From Hyperoodon ampullatus (Eukaryota > Chordata > Mammalia > Artiodactyla > Ziphiidae): 64,000 bases of DNA. The notes beneath the pieces were generated by a model. The model worked only from the letters and a program-made list of their open reading frames with translations, did not search any database and was not told the origin of the DNA. The stretch spans positions 60,081,582 through 60,145,581 of the forward strand of contig OX457068.1 in NCBI GenBank assembly GCA_949752795.1, in the 5' to 3' direction. This document shows, in pieces, positions 49,815 through 61,313 of the stretch. Position numbers and translations under genes: made by a program. The stretch's first letter is position 1. Every line of letters starts with the position of its first letter.

Positions 49815-51197
49815 TCAGTTTGGGTTGGGCAGAGAAAGGGGAGGAGAAGATATCAGAGCATTACGGAGGGTGAGAAAGGCCTGTTGAATGGCGGAAGGAG
49901 AGGTGAGGGGTCCTTGAGGGGTTTCTTTAGAGGCTAGATATAAGCGTTTAGTGAGGAGAGCAAAGTTAGGGATCCAGTGTAGGAAAAATCCTATAAGGCC
50001 CAAAAAAGAGAGAATTTGTTCCGCTGTTTCCGGAGGCTGGAGTTCACAGATAATCTGGGTGCAATCGGCTGTTAGACCTTTTGTGGTAGGGGTCAGGTGG
50101 AGCCCCAGGTGGGTTACAGAAGATACAGATAGCTGAGCCTTGGCTGGGGAGACCCGATAACTGCGGGAGCCAAGGTAATTGAGGAGATCTGCAGTATGTC
50201 GTCTTGAGAGGCTGAGAGATGAGCTACAAAGGAGGAGGTCATCTACATATTGAAGGAGTGTGCTGGGGGTAAGGGAGCAGGAAGTCAGGTCCCATGCCAG
50301 CACCTGACCGAAGAAGTGGGGACTGTCACGGAAACCCTGGGGAAGAACTGTCCTGGTGAGCTGACTGGAAGTATGAGTATCCGGATCCGTCCAGGTAAAG
50401 GCGAAGAGGAAATAGGAGTCGGGATGTAGGGGGATAGTGAAAAAGGCATATTTGAGATCCAGAACCATAAAGTGGGTTGTGGATGGGGGAATATGGGAGA
50501 GCAAGGTGTATGGGTTTGATACTACTGGGTGGAGAGGAATTATGGCCTCATTGATTAGTCGGAGGTCCTGGACCAAGCGATAATCCCCAGAGGCCTTGCG
50601 GACAGGCAGGATGGGGGTGTTGCAGGGAGAGTCAGTGGGGATAAGGAGTCCCTGGTTTAGGAGTCTGGTGATAATAGGTTGTAGGCCCCTAAGGTGAGTC
50701 TCAGAGATGGGAAATTGGAGCCTTGATGGAAATTTGGAGGGGTCCTTTAGGCGGATGAGGATGGGGGAATGGTGTGTTGTCATTATGGGCTTAGAAGTAT
50801 CCCAGACTTGGGGATTGATTGGGTTCGGTGTGATTGGAAGAGGGGGATAGGAGGGGGAGGGTTCTAGAGACAGGCCAAGAAGAGGAAGCAGGAGTTGGGA
50901 GGAGGGGACCTTAGGGTCAAGTCTAACCAGCTGGAGGGAGGCCCCTAAGTGGAAAAGGACATCTTGGCCTAGCAAGGGAACTGGGCAGGATGGTATGACT
51001 AAGAAGGAATGAGTAAAAGGGAGTCCTTCAATATGACATGGGAGTGGACTGGTCTGGAGTGGGAAGGGTGGTTTGCCATCAATACCCATGATCGAGATCT
51101 GGGAAGGAGAAACTGGCACGGAATAAGTAGGCAGGACCAAATAGGTAGCCCCTGTGTCCACCAGAAATGAGATGGACTTACCCGCTACCTGTAGCAT
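49815..51197 (-). pseudogene. pol: Provirus pol: protease and reverse transcriptase, long open frame
   Basis: A 460-codon uninterrupted frame, the longest in the window. Residues 1-100 are an aspartic protease with FLVDTGATYLVLP. Residues 120-440 are RT, with TRTVLPQGFRDSPHFFGQVL and the catalytic YVDDLLLC. In the family, protease cuts Gag-Pol and RT copies the genome. The first Met lies within the protease; the true N-terminal part is upstream toward gag at 51198-51360, which is out of frame with gag. It ends at TGA before the RNase H part. Although legible, it lacks a translation context and is only a fragment of pol. Confidence 0.93.
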
Positions 51198-51360
51198 TAC
51201 CCTGGGCTTGGGGAGGGTGATGGAGGTCTTCGAGTCCAGGCACCGTCAGTCGTCAGCCAATCCCAGCATTCGAGTGGTAATGCCATTGGGTCGGCCTGCC
51301 CCCCATGTGGAGATGCTGAGGGAGGGCCAGTCGTAGGGCAGTCACTCTTCCAGTGGCCCG

Positions 51361-52850
51361 TTAGCCCACAGCTGTGGGACAGGGCTTAGAAGGAGGTTGG
51401 GGATTGGGACATTGGTGAGTCCAGTGGCCTTCTTTTCTGCATTTGAAGCAGGCCCCCAGTGGGGTTGCCTTTTGCAGACCCCGTGGATGTTGTGATCCAT
51501 GGGAGATGGTCGGCCTTACAAGAGCCTGGGCTTGGAGGGCTACCTTCTGGTGCATCCGAGCCTGTCGGCTGGATTCTGCCAAATCCTCATGGCCATTGTA
51601 GACTTTAAAGGCCATCTTTACCAGATCTCGAATAGGGGTTTGAGGGCCATCTTCTGCCTGTTTTAATTTCTTTCGGATGTCCGGGGCTGATTGGGTGATA
51701 AAATGGGTGGCTAGGACCGCTGCCCCTGCCGGGGTGTCGGGATCCAGCCAGGTATAGAGAGTTAAGGCCTCTGTAAGGCGATTGAGAAAGATAGCTGGAT
51801 TTTCATTAGGTTCTTGGGTTATCTTTTTAGTTTTTCAAAATTGACTACCTTATGAGAGGCAGCCTGCATGCCAGCCAGGAGGCATTGGATCATGAGGTCA
51901 CGTTTACGATGGCCATCTTGGCTATCCTGATAAGTCCAGCCTGGATCGGTACCAGGTACGGCAGTCGCTCTGACAGGCATGGAGTTGTCAGTAAGGTGAA
52001 CATGATCTGCATGCTTTCGGGCAGCAGTTTGAATTCTTTCCCTCTTGTCAGGAGTCAGAGTAGAAGATAGGATCACAAAGATATCGTGCCAGGTTAGATC
52101 GTAAGCTTGAGAGAGGTAGCAAAATTCTTTGATGTAGCATGAAGAGTCGGTAGAAAAGGAGCCTAATCACTTTTCTATTTGAGAGAGATCTTGGAGGCAA
52201 AAGGGAACATGAACTCTAACTAATCCTTCTGCTCCTGCTACCTCCCCCAGAGGGCAGAGGAGATTTGGATCTTGGGAGTCGTGAGAGCGTGTATGTGCAT
52301 TAATTGGCGAAGCAAGGGGCGTGGGAGGAGAAACCGTTGAGGGAGGCAGGGGAGCAGTTGGATGGGCCAGAGTGGGTTTGGGAGGAGGAGGGACCGCTTT
52401 AGGGTAGGGTGGAGGTTGGAGAGGAGCTCTGGAGGGGGGAGAGGTGAGAGATTCGAGTGGGTCAGCTAGTGGAGAGGGGTCATCGTCAAAGGAAATTAGG
52501 GGCTTGGATGTAGGAGATGTCTGTTTGGCAAGAAGGATCTGGGAAGTGGAACAATTGACGCAGAGGGAAGGGCGGGAGCGTAAATACAAGAAGGCCTGAA
52601 CATAGGGGACCTCGGACCATTTGCCCATCCTGCGGCAGTAATTATCTAGATCACGGAGGATGTTAAAATCAAAAGTCCCTTCAGGAGGCCATTTGGATTG
52701 ATTGTCTAGAGGATATTGTAGCCAGGCCACAGTGGAATAGAAAATAAGCTATCCGCGACGGAGATCTTGGGGGAAACCGAGGGCTGTAAAATTGGCTAGG
52801 AGACACCCCAGGGATGTCTTAGAATCTGGTTTTGATTGTGAGGTTCCCAT
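51361..52850 (-). pseudogene. gag: Provirus gag, broken
   Basis: Gag makes the virion core. The start MGTSQSKPDSK (ATG at 52848-52850) has a myristoylation-type Met-Gly. It is interrupted by a TAG at 52749-52751, TAA/TAG-type stops at 52167 and 51819, and a frameshift near 51835. Visible parts are: matrix (52167-52730) with a proline-rich region and a PPPY late motif; capsid (51640-52166) with a major-homology-region-like segment; and nucleocapsid (51361-51615) with one CCHC knuckle, CFKCRKEGHWTHQC. The stop at its end corresponds to the usual gammaretroviral gag-pol boundary. An in-frame upstream Met at 53061-53063 extends the frame by 71 codons; I do not regard it as the normal start. Confidence 0.9.
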
Positions 52851-53231
52851 GGCCCCCAGTCTGTCCCTGAGTGAATGGAGAGGGAGAGAGGCGTCCCAGG
52901 TCTCAGTCTCCAATTCATGGCAGGTTGGAGGGCGGTCAGGCGATTGGGATGTCTCCACAATCACCAAGGCCCGGCGGGTCGGAGAGCAGTCAGGCAATTG
53001 GGACATCTCCACAGTTGCCCGAGGCCCAGAGAGAGGATGGAGGAGTCCCTGATGTGGCCGCAATTAGGGACAGGGAGTCCGGTGGGTAGGGACTCTGGGG
53101 TTCAGAGTGAACAAGGGAGGGGGACTTACCCCGTTTTCTGCCAGATTGGGTGGATGAGTAGAGGTTCCCTGGTTGTCTCCTGGGGGAGGGGAGGAGCAGC
53201 CCACATGGTAACCTGCGGGGCTTGGTACCCC

Positions 53232-53249
53232 TCCCGGGTTTCGTCACCA
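53232..53249 (-). other. Primer binding site, tRNA-Phe type
   Basis: Plus strand TCCCGGGTTTCGTCACCA, immediately next to the 5' LTR. From memory, the 3' end of mammalian tRNA-Phe is TCCCGGGTTTCGGCACCA, giving 17 of 18 identities. This places the provirus in the tRNA-Phe-primed (ERV-F-like) class I group by convention. Confidence 0.85.
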
Positions 53250-53251
53250 AA

Positions 53252-53703
53252 GGTAAGGTCGGATCTTAACAAATGGCGCCGTGAAACAGAGGAAAGCTTC
53301 AAGTGAGCTTTATTAGGGGGCGCTCCCAGGCGAGGTTCACTGGTCCGAGAGAAAGGGGCCAGAGAAGTTGCACCCGGGCGAGGGTTGGGCAAGATTTTAT
53401 AGGGGAAGAAGGGAAAGGGGTGTGGTGAATCTGGGAGGGCACAGGGTATTCCTTATTTGGTGGTCTCTTCAGGTATCGTGGCAATATCTGGTGCTGGTTG
53501 CATCAGTCTTGTGACCATTAGTCCCGCACCTCGAAAGGCGGGAAGGCTGGGCCAGGTGGAAAGTCCCCAGGTCAGTTCCTGGAACTGGGTGGTCCAGAAA
53601 GTCTCCAGGTCAGTTTCTGGAACTGGGTGGTCCAGAGAGTTCTGGTCTGATGCAACCTGGGAATCTGATTGTGTTCCCCTGTCTCGGGCCAGTTGGCCTT
53701 ACA
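53252..53703 (-). repeat. 5' LTR of the provirus
   Basis: 452 bp. In sense orientation it keeps a TATAAAA box (plus strand 53395-53401) and, about 80 bp downstream, an AATAAA polyadenylation signal (53309-53314), giving a recognisable U3-R-U5 order. The internal end reads GG where the other LTR has TG. It differs from the 3' LTR at about 30 positions. Confidence 0.95.
53395..53401 (-). promoter_or_regulatory. TATA box of the 5' LTR
   Basis: Sense-strand TATAAAA in the 5' LTR, in the expected spacing upstream of the AATAAA signal. The equivalent in the 3' LTR is mutated. It is a sequence match only. Confidence 0.65.
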
Positions 53704-55629
53704 TCAGGGTATTCCAATCCAGAAATGTTGACATGACAAACAGTTCACAATTACTTGCTTCTTGTCAGTTTTCACTAAAGATTAAGCTGTTTAAGGGTTA
53801 AAATTATAATATGTAATTAATGCTACTAAAGATAATAAGGGAAACATTTCAGTATGCAAGAAAAGTAGGATGAGTGTTTTCAGCAAAAGAAGGTATGAGG
53901 AATGGAAATACATTTTGTTAAGGGGAAAGAATGATTTTGTCCTAGAGCTGGTTGTTTCTGGATGTAAAAATAAGAGACGCACTAATATGAATACAGAAAA
54001 TTGTAGGTTTGTAGCAAGGGAGGCCTGAAAAAGGAATTTTGTACCTGGTCAGGCTCAGATTACATTAAATTTAATTAGATAAATGTGTTTTATTATTAAA
54101 AGTAGATTAGTGCAAGACTTAATTTGGTTTCTCTCTCTGTTAAGAGAACAAAATTTTCTTGGAATACTGCTTGTAGTAACAGATCATGTGAGGGTTTTTT
54201 TTTTTTTTTTTTTTTTTGCCTTTAAATGATCTGTATTTGTTTTCTGAAATCTTTTTTCACTTTGGTTAAATGAATAAGTATTGTTTCATAATGACCTATA
54301 ATTTTATTTGACCAAGTGTTCAGAAACTTTTTGATATTTTTGACAAACTTTCCAAATATCAAATTCTAACTAAAGTTCTCTTGACTTCCAGCTAACTCTG
54401 AGATGCTTCAAAGGAACCCTGAGACATCTTGGAGAGGAATATTAAATTAACTAGGCTTATTTGGCATGTTAAATTACTTGAGAAGCATTGTCAAGTGATC
54501 AGAGATGAACCTTAAGTTATTGTATGGTTAAATGTCATTAACATAGATATTCCAAAATTTATATGGAATTCCTAAAAATGAGATATGTCCTGATATAATG
54601 TTATCAGTCATAATTCTAGCCTTCACCTTAAAATGTTGTGTGACACAGAAATATCCAAGGTTTTTGTCAGTTACATTGTAATCAGATCTTTAACCATGCC
54701 ATTTTAAGTCTTGTCTTTTATAGACAATCATTGTTTTACTCTGATATTTTATAAATGAAGATTTTCAAGAAGATTCATAAAAGCATTCATATACTTTTTG
54801 ACAAATATGTTTCTGGTAACTTTTATATTGTAGCACTGAACTTGGTATGAAATTACAAAGCTCTAATAGAAAACATGATGACTTCATGCAGATCAATAGG
54901 AATTAATTACATGGGACTGAATGAACTGATAAATATGATTTATAATTTTATGACTTTTTTGAAATATACTAGTTTTTAATTTTTGTTTTTCAGAAAACAC
55001 AAGTTGATAAAGTATGATAAACTATACTACTGTAAATGAAGATGAAACATTTATCTTTTTCTCTCTCCTGATCCTTCCAGAATTTTGCTTCTCCAGCTGG
55101 CTCCACTGTGGACTTGATGTCTTACTGCAACAGATTACAACTAAGTTAGACTAATCATTCTTTTGATTTGCTCTCTCTATTGTTTTCCAATTATTTATGG
55201 TTTCTGTCTCTGCTGCACTGTGCATTTATTAATGTTACTAGCTGTATTACATATATCCTGTCTATTTTATAAGACTGTTTCTTGCATTACCCAATATGTA
55301 ACAAGGTCTCTGACAAAAATTAATAATGGCTAAAAGTTTTGAGGCAACTGATCATATATATAACTCTGTATAGTTTAATAGTGCAGCTCTAGATATTGGC
55401 AGAAGCAAAAAGGGAAAACATTTCCTGGATCATAGAAGACTAGTAAGACAGGTTATAAAGAGAATTTTAAATTATCAACAGGGCCTGATCCAAAAATTAG
55501 CACCTTGAGTGATCCATCAACAGAATCTTCATCTGATCTAGGAATGAGACTTCCTAGCACCATGTGACAAAATTGGTCATGAAATGCCTCCAAAACATTG
55601 GTTGAATTTATGACCAAGAGGAGGCCCAG
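53704..55629 (+). other. Probable decayed interior of the older ERV, right part
   Basis: AT-rich DNA between the provirus and the downstream LTR-like copies. A pure T run (about 24 T) lies near 54197-54219. The end (about 55060-55500) has short hydrophobic and basic runs that could be a decayed env tail, but I see no decisive motif. Assigned mainly by position. Confidence 0.35.
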
Positions 55630-56546
55630 TGGACAAAGAATGTAGCCTGCCATATCAGTAAACAAAAGATGCTGCAGCCTTCAAGCCAGCAGCCACTATA
55701 GCCACCTCCAACTGTGCATACTGAGGGGATTCAGGGTGGAGAAAAGCAGGATACTGAGCCTAGATAGTTCAAAAAAAAATTGTCACTTGCCATCGGCCTC
55801 TACAAGGATTAGGTCATTAACCACTGCAGTTGCTGACCTTCAACACACACTGAAAGGAGTTCAACGCAGAGATCAAGAATGAGGAAATCTGCTCTAGGAA
55901 AAACTGGCAGAACAGGCCTTCAGATAGTTAGATATTTTAAGAGAAGATTTTATGAGCCCAAATTCTTGCATCTCCTCATATTCAGTAAAACATTAAACTC
56001 ATTAATGGAAACATCTACTTCTCGTGAGTAGCAACAAGGCTCTGCCAAAATGTGTGCTTAACTGTACATATCCCCCTTCACCAAAATCATACATAGTGCT
56101 GACCTTCCCCCCACCACTTTGGAGCAGTTCATCAGCGCTTTCTGAGAGGCTGTCTCCCAGACTATAGTCCTCATTTTGACCCCAATTAAATTTAACTGAA
56201 AACTTTCATGTTGTGCATTTTTTTTCAGTAAACAATTGTTAAGGTGCATATCAAAGGACTTATTTCAATGAACCCAAAATTTTCATCTTCCCATACATAA
56301 AAAAGCACTAAATTCATTACTAAATTGAGATGACCAGTTTTCTTTACTCAGCAATAATCTTTTGATATTCCAACTTCCTGGATTTTATTACAAAACTCTT
56401 ATATACATCTTGGCTTCCTCTTTACTTCTTTGGATCAGTCTCTCAGAACTGAGAGGTTGCCTCCTGGGCTTGAGTCCTTAAAAAGTCCTCTGAGTTAAAA
56501 ATAATTCTCAATTTTTAACTTATTCTATTGTTTTTTCATTCGACAC
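55630..56546 (+). repeat. LTR-like element, downstream composite copy
   Basis: Two partial units in tandem. The first (55630-56234) starts 'tggacaaagaatg' like 40675 and ends in a T run plus cagtaaaca. The second (56236-56546) begins 'gttaaggtgcatatcaaagg', matches 40803-41100 and ends 'ttttttcattcgacac'. Each contains an LTR-like end with 'gagaggctg/gagaggttg' and an AATT/AAAA polyadenylation-like zone. They resemble 3' LTRs of the older ERV. Confidence 0.6.
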
Positions 56547-58059
56547 TAATTATACCATGAGAATCTAGTTCATGTTTTACAATAGCAGAGTTTGAAAACC
56601 ATTAAATGTCGAATCAATTAAAGTATAGTATGCCTAGTAATGAGATATTTGTTGTAGGATGTAATTATTTCTTGATGTTTTACTGTCAGGAGATATACAA
56701 TCTAGAAGAAAGGGGTAAACATACAAAAGATCTTTGAGGAATACAAGACATTGTGAATTTAGTTGTATGGGTGGTAAATTCATAAAACTTATAGAAGTTT
56801 AGGAGATAAACTGATCCACAAAGACTAGAGTAACTCAAGAAAATTTTAGGGGGGATACAAAACTAGAGTTCATCAGTAATGCCCCAAAGTGAGTTAGTTG
56901 ATAATTTTCTTTTTTTTCTGGGAAGACTGAGGGAAAAAGGACAATGAGAGTTTGGATGACTTGAAAATTAATAAGATGATGGTAATCCTGGAGCAAGAGA
57001 TACCTTTGGAAGGCAAACCTGCCTGAAATTTGTCCTGGAAGACCCCTGGGAATTCAGGCAAACAGCTGAGGGGACTCAGGAGAGTGGAAGGCCATGGGAC
57101 ACAGTGATGAGAACCATGTTAAAGGTAAGCCAATGCATTTGAAACTTCCCAAACCAGTACATAGTAATTGATACTACATCAAAAAATGAAGAGATTTCAT
57201 AAAGTAAGAAGCAGGGGGAAATGATTTGTCCTCCAAAAAGAGAGCAAGCTAGAAACTACTTCAGAAGATTACCTATGTTTTATACTAGTGACATGCTGAT
57301 TTTTAGTTAAAAGCTGCATAGAGTTTATGTATTTGGAAAGACTACTCTCCTTTATCAGAAACTGCTTAGGCAAAGAGTAAGAACTGACACAAAAATAAAA
57401 GGAACCTTCTTCTTTCTCCTTTTTAATTGACTTTTCACATGTGTGAAAAAGAGGTCTAATAATTCAAAAAAATCCAGCTTAGTCTTCTGCTAAATGTTGC
57501 CATCTATGAGGAATTGATTTCAGTAATTAAGATACTGGATATACCAGCAGGTTGAAAAATTAGTTGTTGAAGTAAAGAGGTAGGCAGAATAGGTTGATGA
57601 TATATCACCTTCATGTTGCCAGCAATGCCAAATACTTTGTCTACATATTTTCTCTACTATCTTTAATAGTTGACTTTTTTCTCATATTGGTCCATGGTCA
57701 AATATCACTGCTGAAACCCCAGTCATCATGTCAGTATTCCAAGTAGGAAAATGGAGAAAGAGAAGGGAGCTTAGCAAAAGGGCAAAGGAAAATGCCAGCT
57801 GTCTGGAGCAGTTAATCTCTAAGTTTCCTTTCACCTCTATGAGTCTAAATGCATTACAGTGTTAAATCAACAGAAGGAGTACTCTAACTTGATATAGAGC
57901 AATTAAAACACCCTCCTGTACTCTTAGCACTGTGATAAGATATAAACATTTTGTTAGAAGAAAACTTAGAGAATTTAGAAAAGTTTACATTATATCATAA
58001 TTAATATTATTATAATCAATATTATTATTATAACCAACATTTTAAAAGTATTTTATTTG
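56547..58059. other. Non-coding AT-rich DNA
   Basis: No gene or nameable repeat seen between the LTR-like copies and the MIR. Confidence 0.5.
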
Positions 58060-58238
58060 ACAAAGCACTAAACAAGACACTTTGTATTAGTTTTATCTCT
58101 ACAAATAGCTCTTATTTGGGATATGGGACAAGTATTGTTTTATGCTTAAATATGAGTGAGGAAAATGAGGCTTAAAGAACCTACTTAATATCATGCAGCT
58201 AGTAAATAATAGGACCAGAATTTAACGATTCTGCTAAA
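58060..58238 (+). repeat. MIR SINE fragment
   Basis: 'gaggaaaatgaggcttaaag', 'acctacttaatatcatgcag' and 'ctagtaaataataggaccag' follow the sense MIR consensus ('gaggaaactgaggctcagag', 'cacagctagtaagtggcag'). Confidence 0.8.
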
Positions 58239-59537
58239 AATAAATGCATTTAATTCAATATATATTAAAAAGAGAACACTAAAATAAAAAGTTTGACTGC
58301 ATTCTTAAAACTGCTTTAATTGGGGATGGAGTTGACAGGGAAGGAAGTCTACAGTTAGAGTTTCAACCTGTGTCTCTCAGAAACAAGATTCCTTTTTCAT
58401 TTTCTGTGGATTTAGTAAGACACTAAATATGTCTCCTAATTACCAGACTAATATAAGAAAGAACAAAATACTTGTTTTAATAGTTTCTATAGCAACCAAA
58501 GTGGAACAAAAACTAACAACTAACTGAAATTCCCAATAACTAACAACTTTTCCCTTCTTTCCAGAGTTCCAAAAGAAATGCTGAAATATATCTATTAAAA
58601 AATATCAGAAGAGTGAAAACCAAGATGATGGAGTAGAAGGACTTGGACTCATCTCCTCTCATGAGCATACCAAAAACACAACTAACTGCTGAACAGCCAC
58701 TGATAAAAAAGACTGGAACATGCCAAAAAAGATATTCTACATCCAACAATATAAAAAAGAAATCACAACAAGGCCATAGGAAGCATGCATACACGATATG
58801 AACAAATCCCATACTTCTGGGGTGAGCAATCCACAAACTAGACAATAATTATATCACAGAAATTCTCCTATAGGAGTGAGAGTTCTGAGTTCCACATCAG
58901 CTCTGAAAGCATTTGGCTTTGAAGACCAAAGGCGCCACAGGACTGGTGGAAGCAGAGACTCCACTCTTGGAGGACTCACACAAGGTCTCATGCATACTGG
59001 GACCCAGAGGAAAGGTAGTGACTTCATAGGAGCCTCAGCTGTACCTATCTCCTGGTCTTGGAGGATCTCCCGGGGAGGTGAGGTGTGGCTGTAGCTCTCT
59101 TTAGGGACATGGACACTGGTGGTGGATATTTTGAGAAGTGTTCAGCTACATGAACTCTTGATGAGGTAGACATCTTGCTTGGGTCAACAGCACCGAGACC
59201 TAGCCCCGCCCAAGTGTCTGTAGCCTCCAATGCTGGGATGCCTTAAGTGAAGCAACCAATGGGGCAGGTATATAGACCCACTCATCAGCAGACAGGTTGC
59301 CTAAAGACTTCCTGGGCCCACAGATGCCTCTAGACACAACACTCGACATGACCCTGCCCACCAGAGGGAAAGGAACCAACTCCAGCCTCCAGTAGGCAGG
59401 CACTGGTCCCTCCCACCAGGAAGCCTGCACAAGCCTCTAGACCAACTTCACCTACAAGGGAGCAGAAACCAGAAGGAAGAGTAGCACAGTATGGCAGCCT
59501 GCAGAAGTTAGTCTACAAATGCAGAAATTTAGACAAA

Positions 59538-60436
59538 ATGAGAGAGCAGAGGAATATGTTTCAGATGAAGGGACAAGATAAAACCCCAGGAGAACAACTG
59601 AATGCAGTAGAAATAGTCAATCTACAAGAGAAAGTCATCAGAGTAATGATCGTAAAGATGATCCAAGGTCTCAGAAAAAGAATAAATGCATAGTACAAGA
59701 AGTTACAAGAAATTTTTTACAAAGAATTATAAAATATAAAGAACAACACAACAGAGTTAACTAACACAATAACTGAAAAGTACACTAGAAGGAATCAATA
59801 GCAGAATAAACGAGGCAGAGAAATAGCTAAGTGAGCTGGAAGACAGAATGGTGGAAATGACTGCCAGGGAATAGAAGAAAGAAAAAAGAATGAAAAGAAA
59901 TGAAGACAGTTAAAAGACCTCTGGGACAACATTAAACACACCAACATTCACATTATAGGGGTTCCAGAAGGAGAGAGAGAGAGAAAGGGCCTGAGAAAAT
60001 ATTTGAAGAGATAATAGCTGAAAACTACTCTAACATGGGAAAGGAAACAGTCACCAAAGTCCAGAAAGCACAGAGTCCAGGCAAGGATTGACCCAAGGAG
60101 GAACATATTGAGAAATATAGTGATCAAATTCACAGAAATTAAAGACAAAGAGAAAATATTAAAAGCAACAAGCAAAAAGCAACAAATAACATACAAGGGA
60201 CTCTCCATAAGGTTATAAGCTGGTTTTTCAGCAGAAACTCTGCCAACAAGAAGGAAGTGGCACTATATATTTAAAGTCATGAAACGAAAAAACAACTACA
60301 ACCAAAAATACTCTACTCAGCAAGGCTCTTGTTCAAATTTGACAGAGAAATCAAAAGCTTTACAGACAAGCAAAAGCTAAAATAATTCAGCACCACCAAA
60401 CCAGTTTTACAACAAATGCTAAAGGAGCTTCTCTAG
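59538..60436 (+). pseudogene. L1F ORF1, broken
   Basis: Starts MREQRNMFQMKGQDKTP and ends at the TAG in 'cttctctag' (60434-60436). A stop near 59690 and several indels break it. The coiled-coil and 'gttccagaagg' RNA-binding start are legible around 59740-59990. Confidence 0.82.
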
Positions 60437-60954
60437 GTGGAAAAGAAAAGATAACAACTAGAAACAAAAAAAATACAGAATTGGAAAACTCACTGGTAAA
60501 GGCAAATTTATAGTAAAGGTAGAAAACATCCACACAAAAATATGATATTAAAACCAGTAATCCTGAGAAGAGGAGAGTACAGATACAGGATATTGGAAAT
60601 GTATTTGAAATTAATTGATCAGGAACTTAAAACAATCATGTATTTATATAGACTACTATATAAAGACGTCTTGTTAATGGCAAACCAAAACTCTATAATA
60701 GATATACACACAAAAAAGAAAAAGGAATCCAAACACAACCCTAAAAATTGTCATCAAATCAAAAGAGGAGAATAAAAGAGGAAAGAAAGAATAAAGACCT
60801 AAAAGAACAAATGCAAAACAAAATGGCAATAAGAACATACATATCAATAATTACCTTAAAGATAAAGGGATTAAATGCTCCAACCAAAAGACATAGACGG
60901 GCTGATGTATACAAAAAGACTCATATATATGCAGTCTACCAGAGACCCGCTTCA

Positions 60955-61313
60955 GGGACTTCCCTGGTGGAGCAGTGGTTAAGAATCCGCCTGCGAGTGC
61001 ACAGGACATGGGTTCAAGCCCTGGTCCAGGAAGATACCACATGTCACTGAGCAGCTAAGCCCATGTGCCACAACAACTGAGCCTGTGTTCTAGAGCATAT
61101 GAGCCACAACTACTGAACCCACATGACACAACTACTGAAGTCCGTGCTCCTAGAGCCCATGCTCCACAACAAGAGAAGCCACCTCAATGAGAAGCCCACA
61201 CACCACAACAAAGAGTAGTTTCCATTTGCTGCAACTAGAGAAAGCCTGCACACAGGAACAAAGACCCAATGCAGCCATAAATAAATAAATAAATAAATAA
61301 ATATCAAATAAAG
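60955..61313 (+). mobile_element. CHR-2 full-length SINE
   Basis: Begins 'gggacttccctggtggagca', contains 'taagaatccgcctgcgagtg', 'cactactgaa'-type 3' unit repeats and ends with AATA repeats. Target-site duplication agagaccc-g/a-c/t-ttca lies at 60941-60954 and 61314-61327 (12 of 14 identical). Longer than the other SINEs here. Confidence 0.93.

Larger units (their letters stand above)
44851..53703 (-). mobile_element. Endogenous gammaretrovirus-like provirus with tRNA-Phe primer site
   Basis: Provirus on the minus strand: 5' LTR (53252-53703), primer binding site (53232-53249), gag, pol, env and 3' LTR (44851-45301). The LTRs carry TGTAAGGTC/GACCTTACA inverted ends. Host flanks read ttagg and tcagg, a plausible 5-bp target duplication with one change. 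By hand the two LTRs differ at about 30 of 452 positions (near 7%), so it is old. Gammaretroviral hallmarks are one zinc knuckle, DTG protease, YVDD reverse transcriptase and a GPY-type integrase tail. All three genes are broken, and three SINEs interrupt pol and env. It sits inside the older ERV-like region. Confidence 0.95.

Noticed and set aside
44851..53703. Provirus as a recent or infectious insertion
   Set aside because: LTRs differ by about 7%, all genes are disrupted, integrase lacks a catalytic residue and three SINEs have inserted.
54195..54219. Poly(T) run as the tail of an unrecognised minus-strand retrocopy
   Set aside because: No SINE, L1 or gene-like sequence follows on the appropriate side and no target-site duplication was found.
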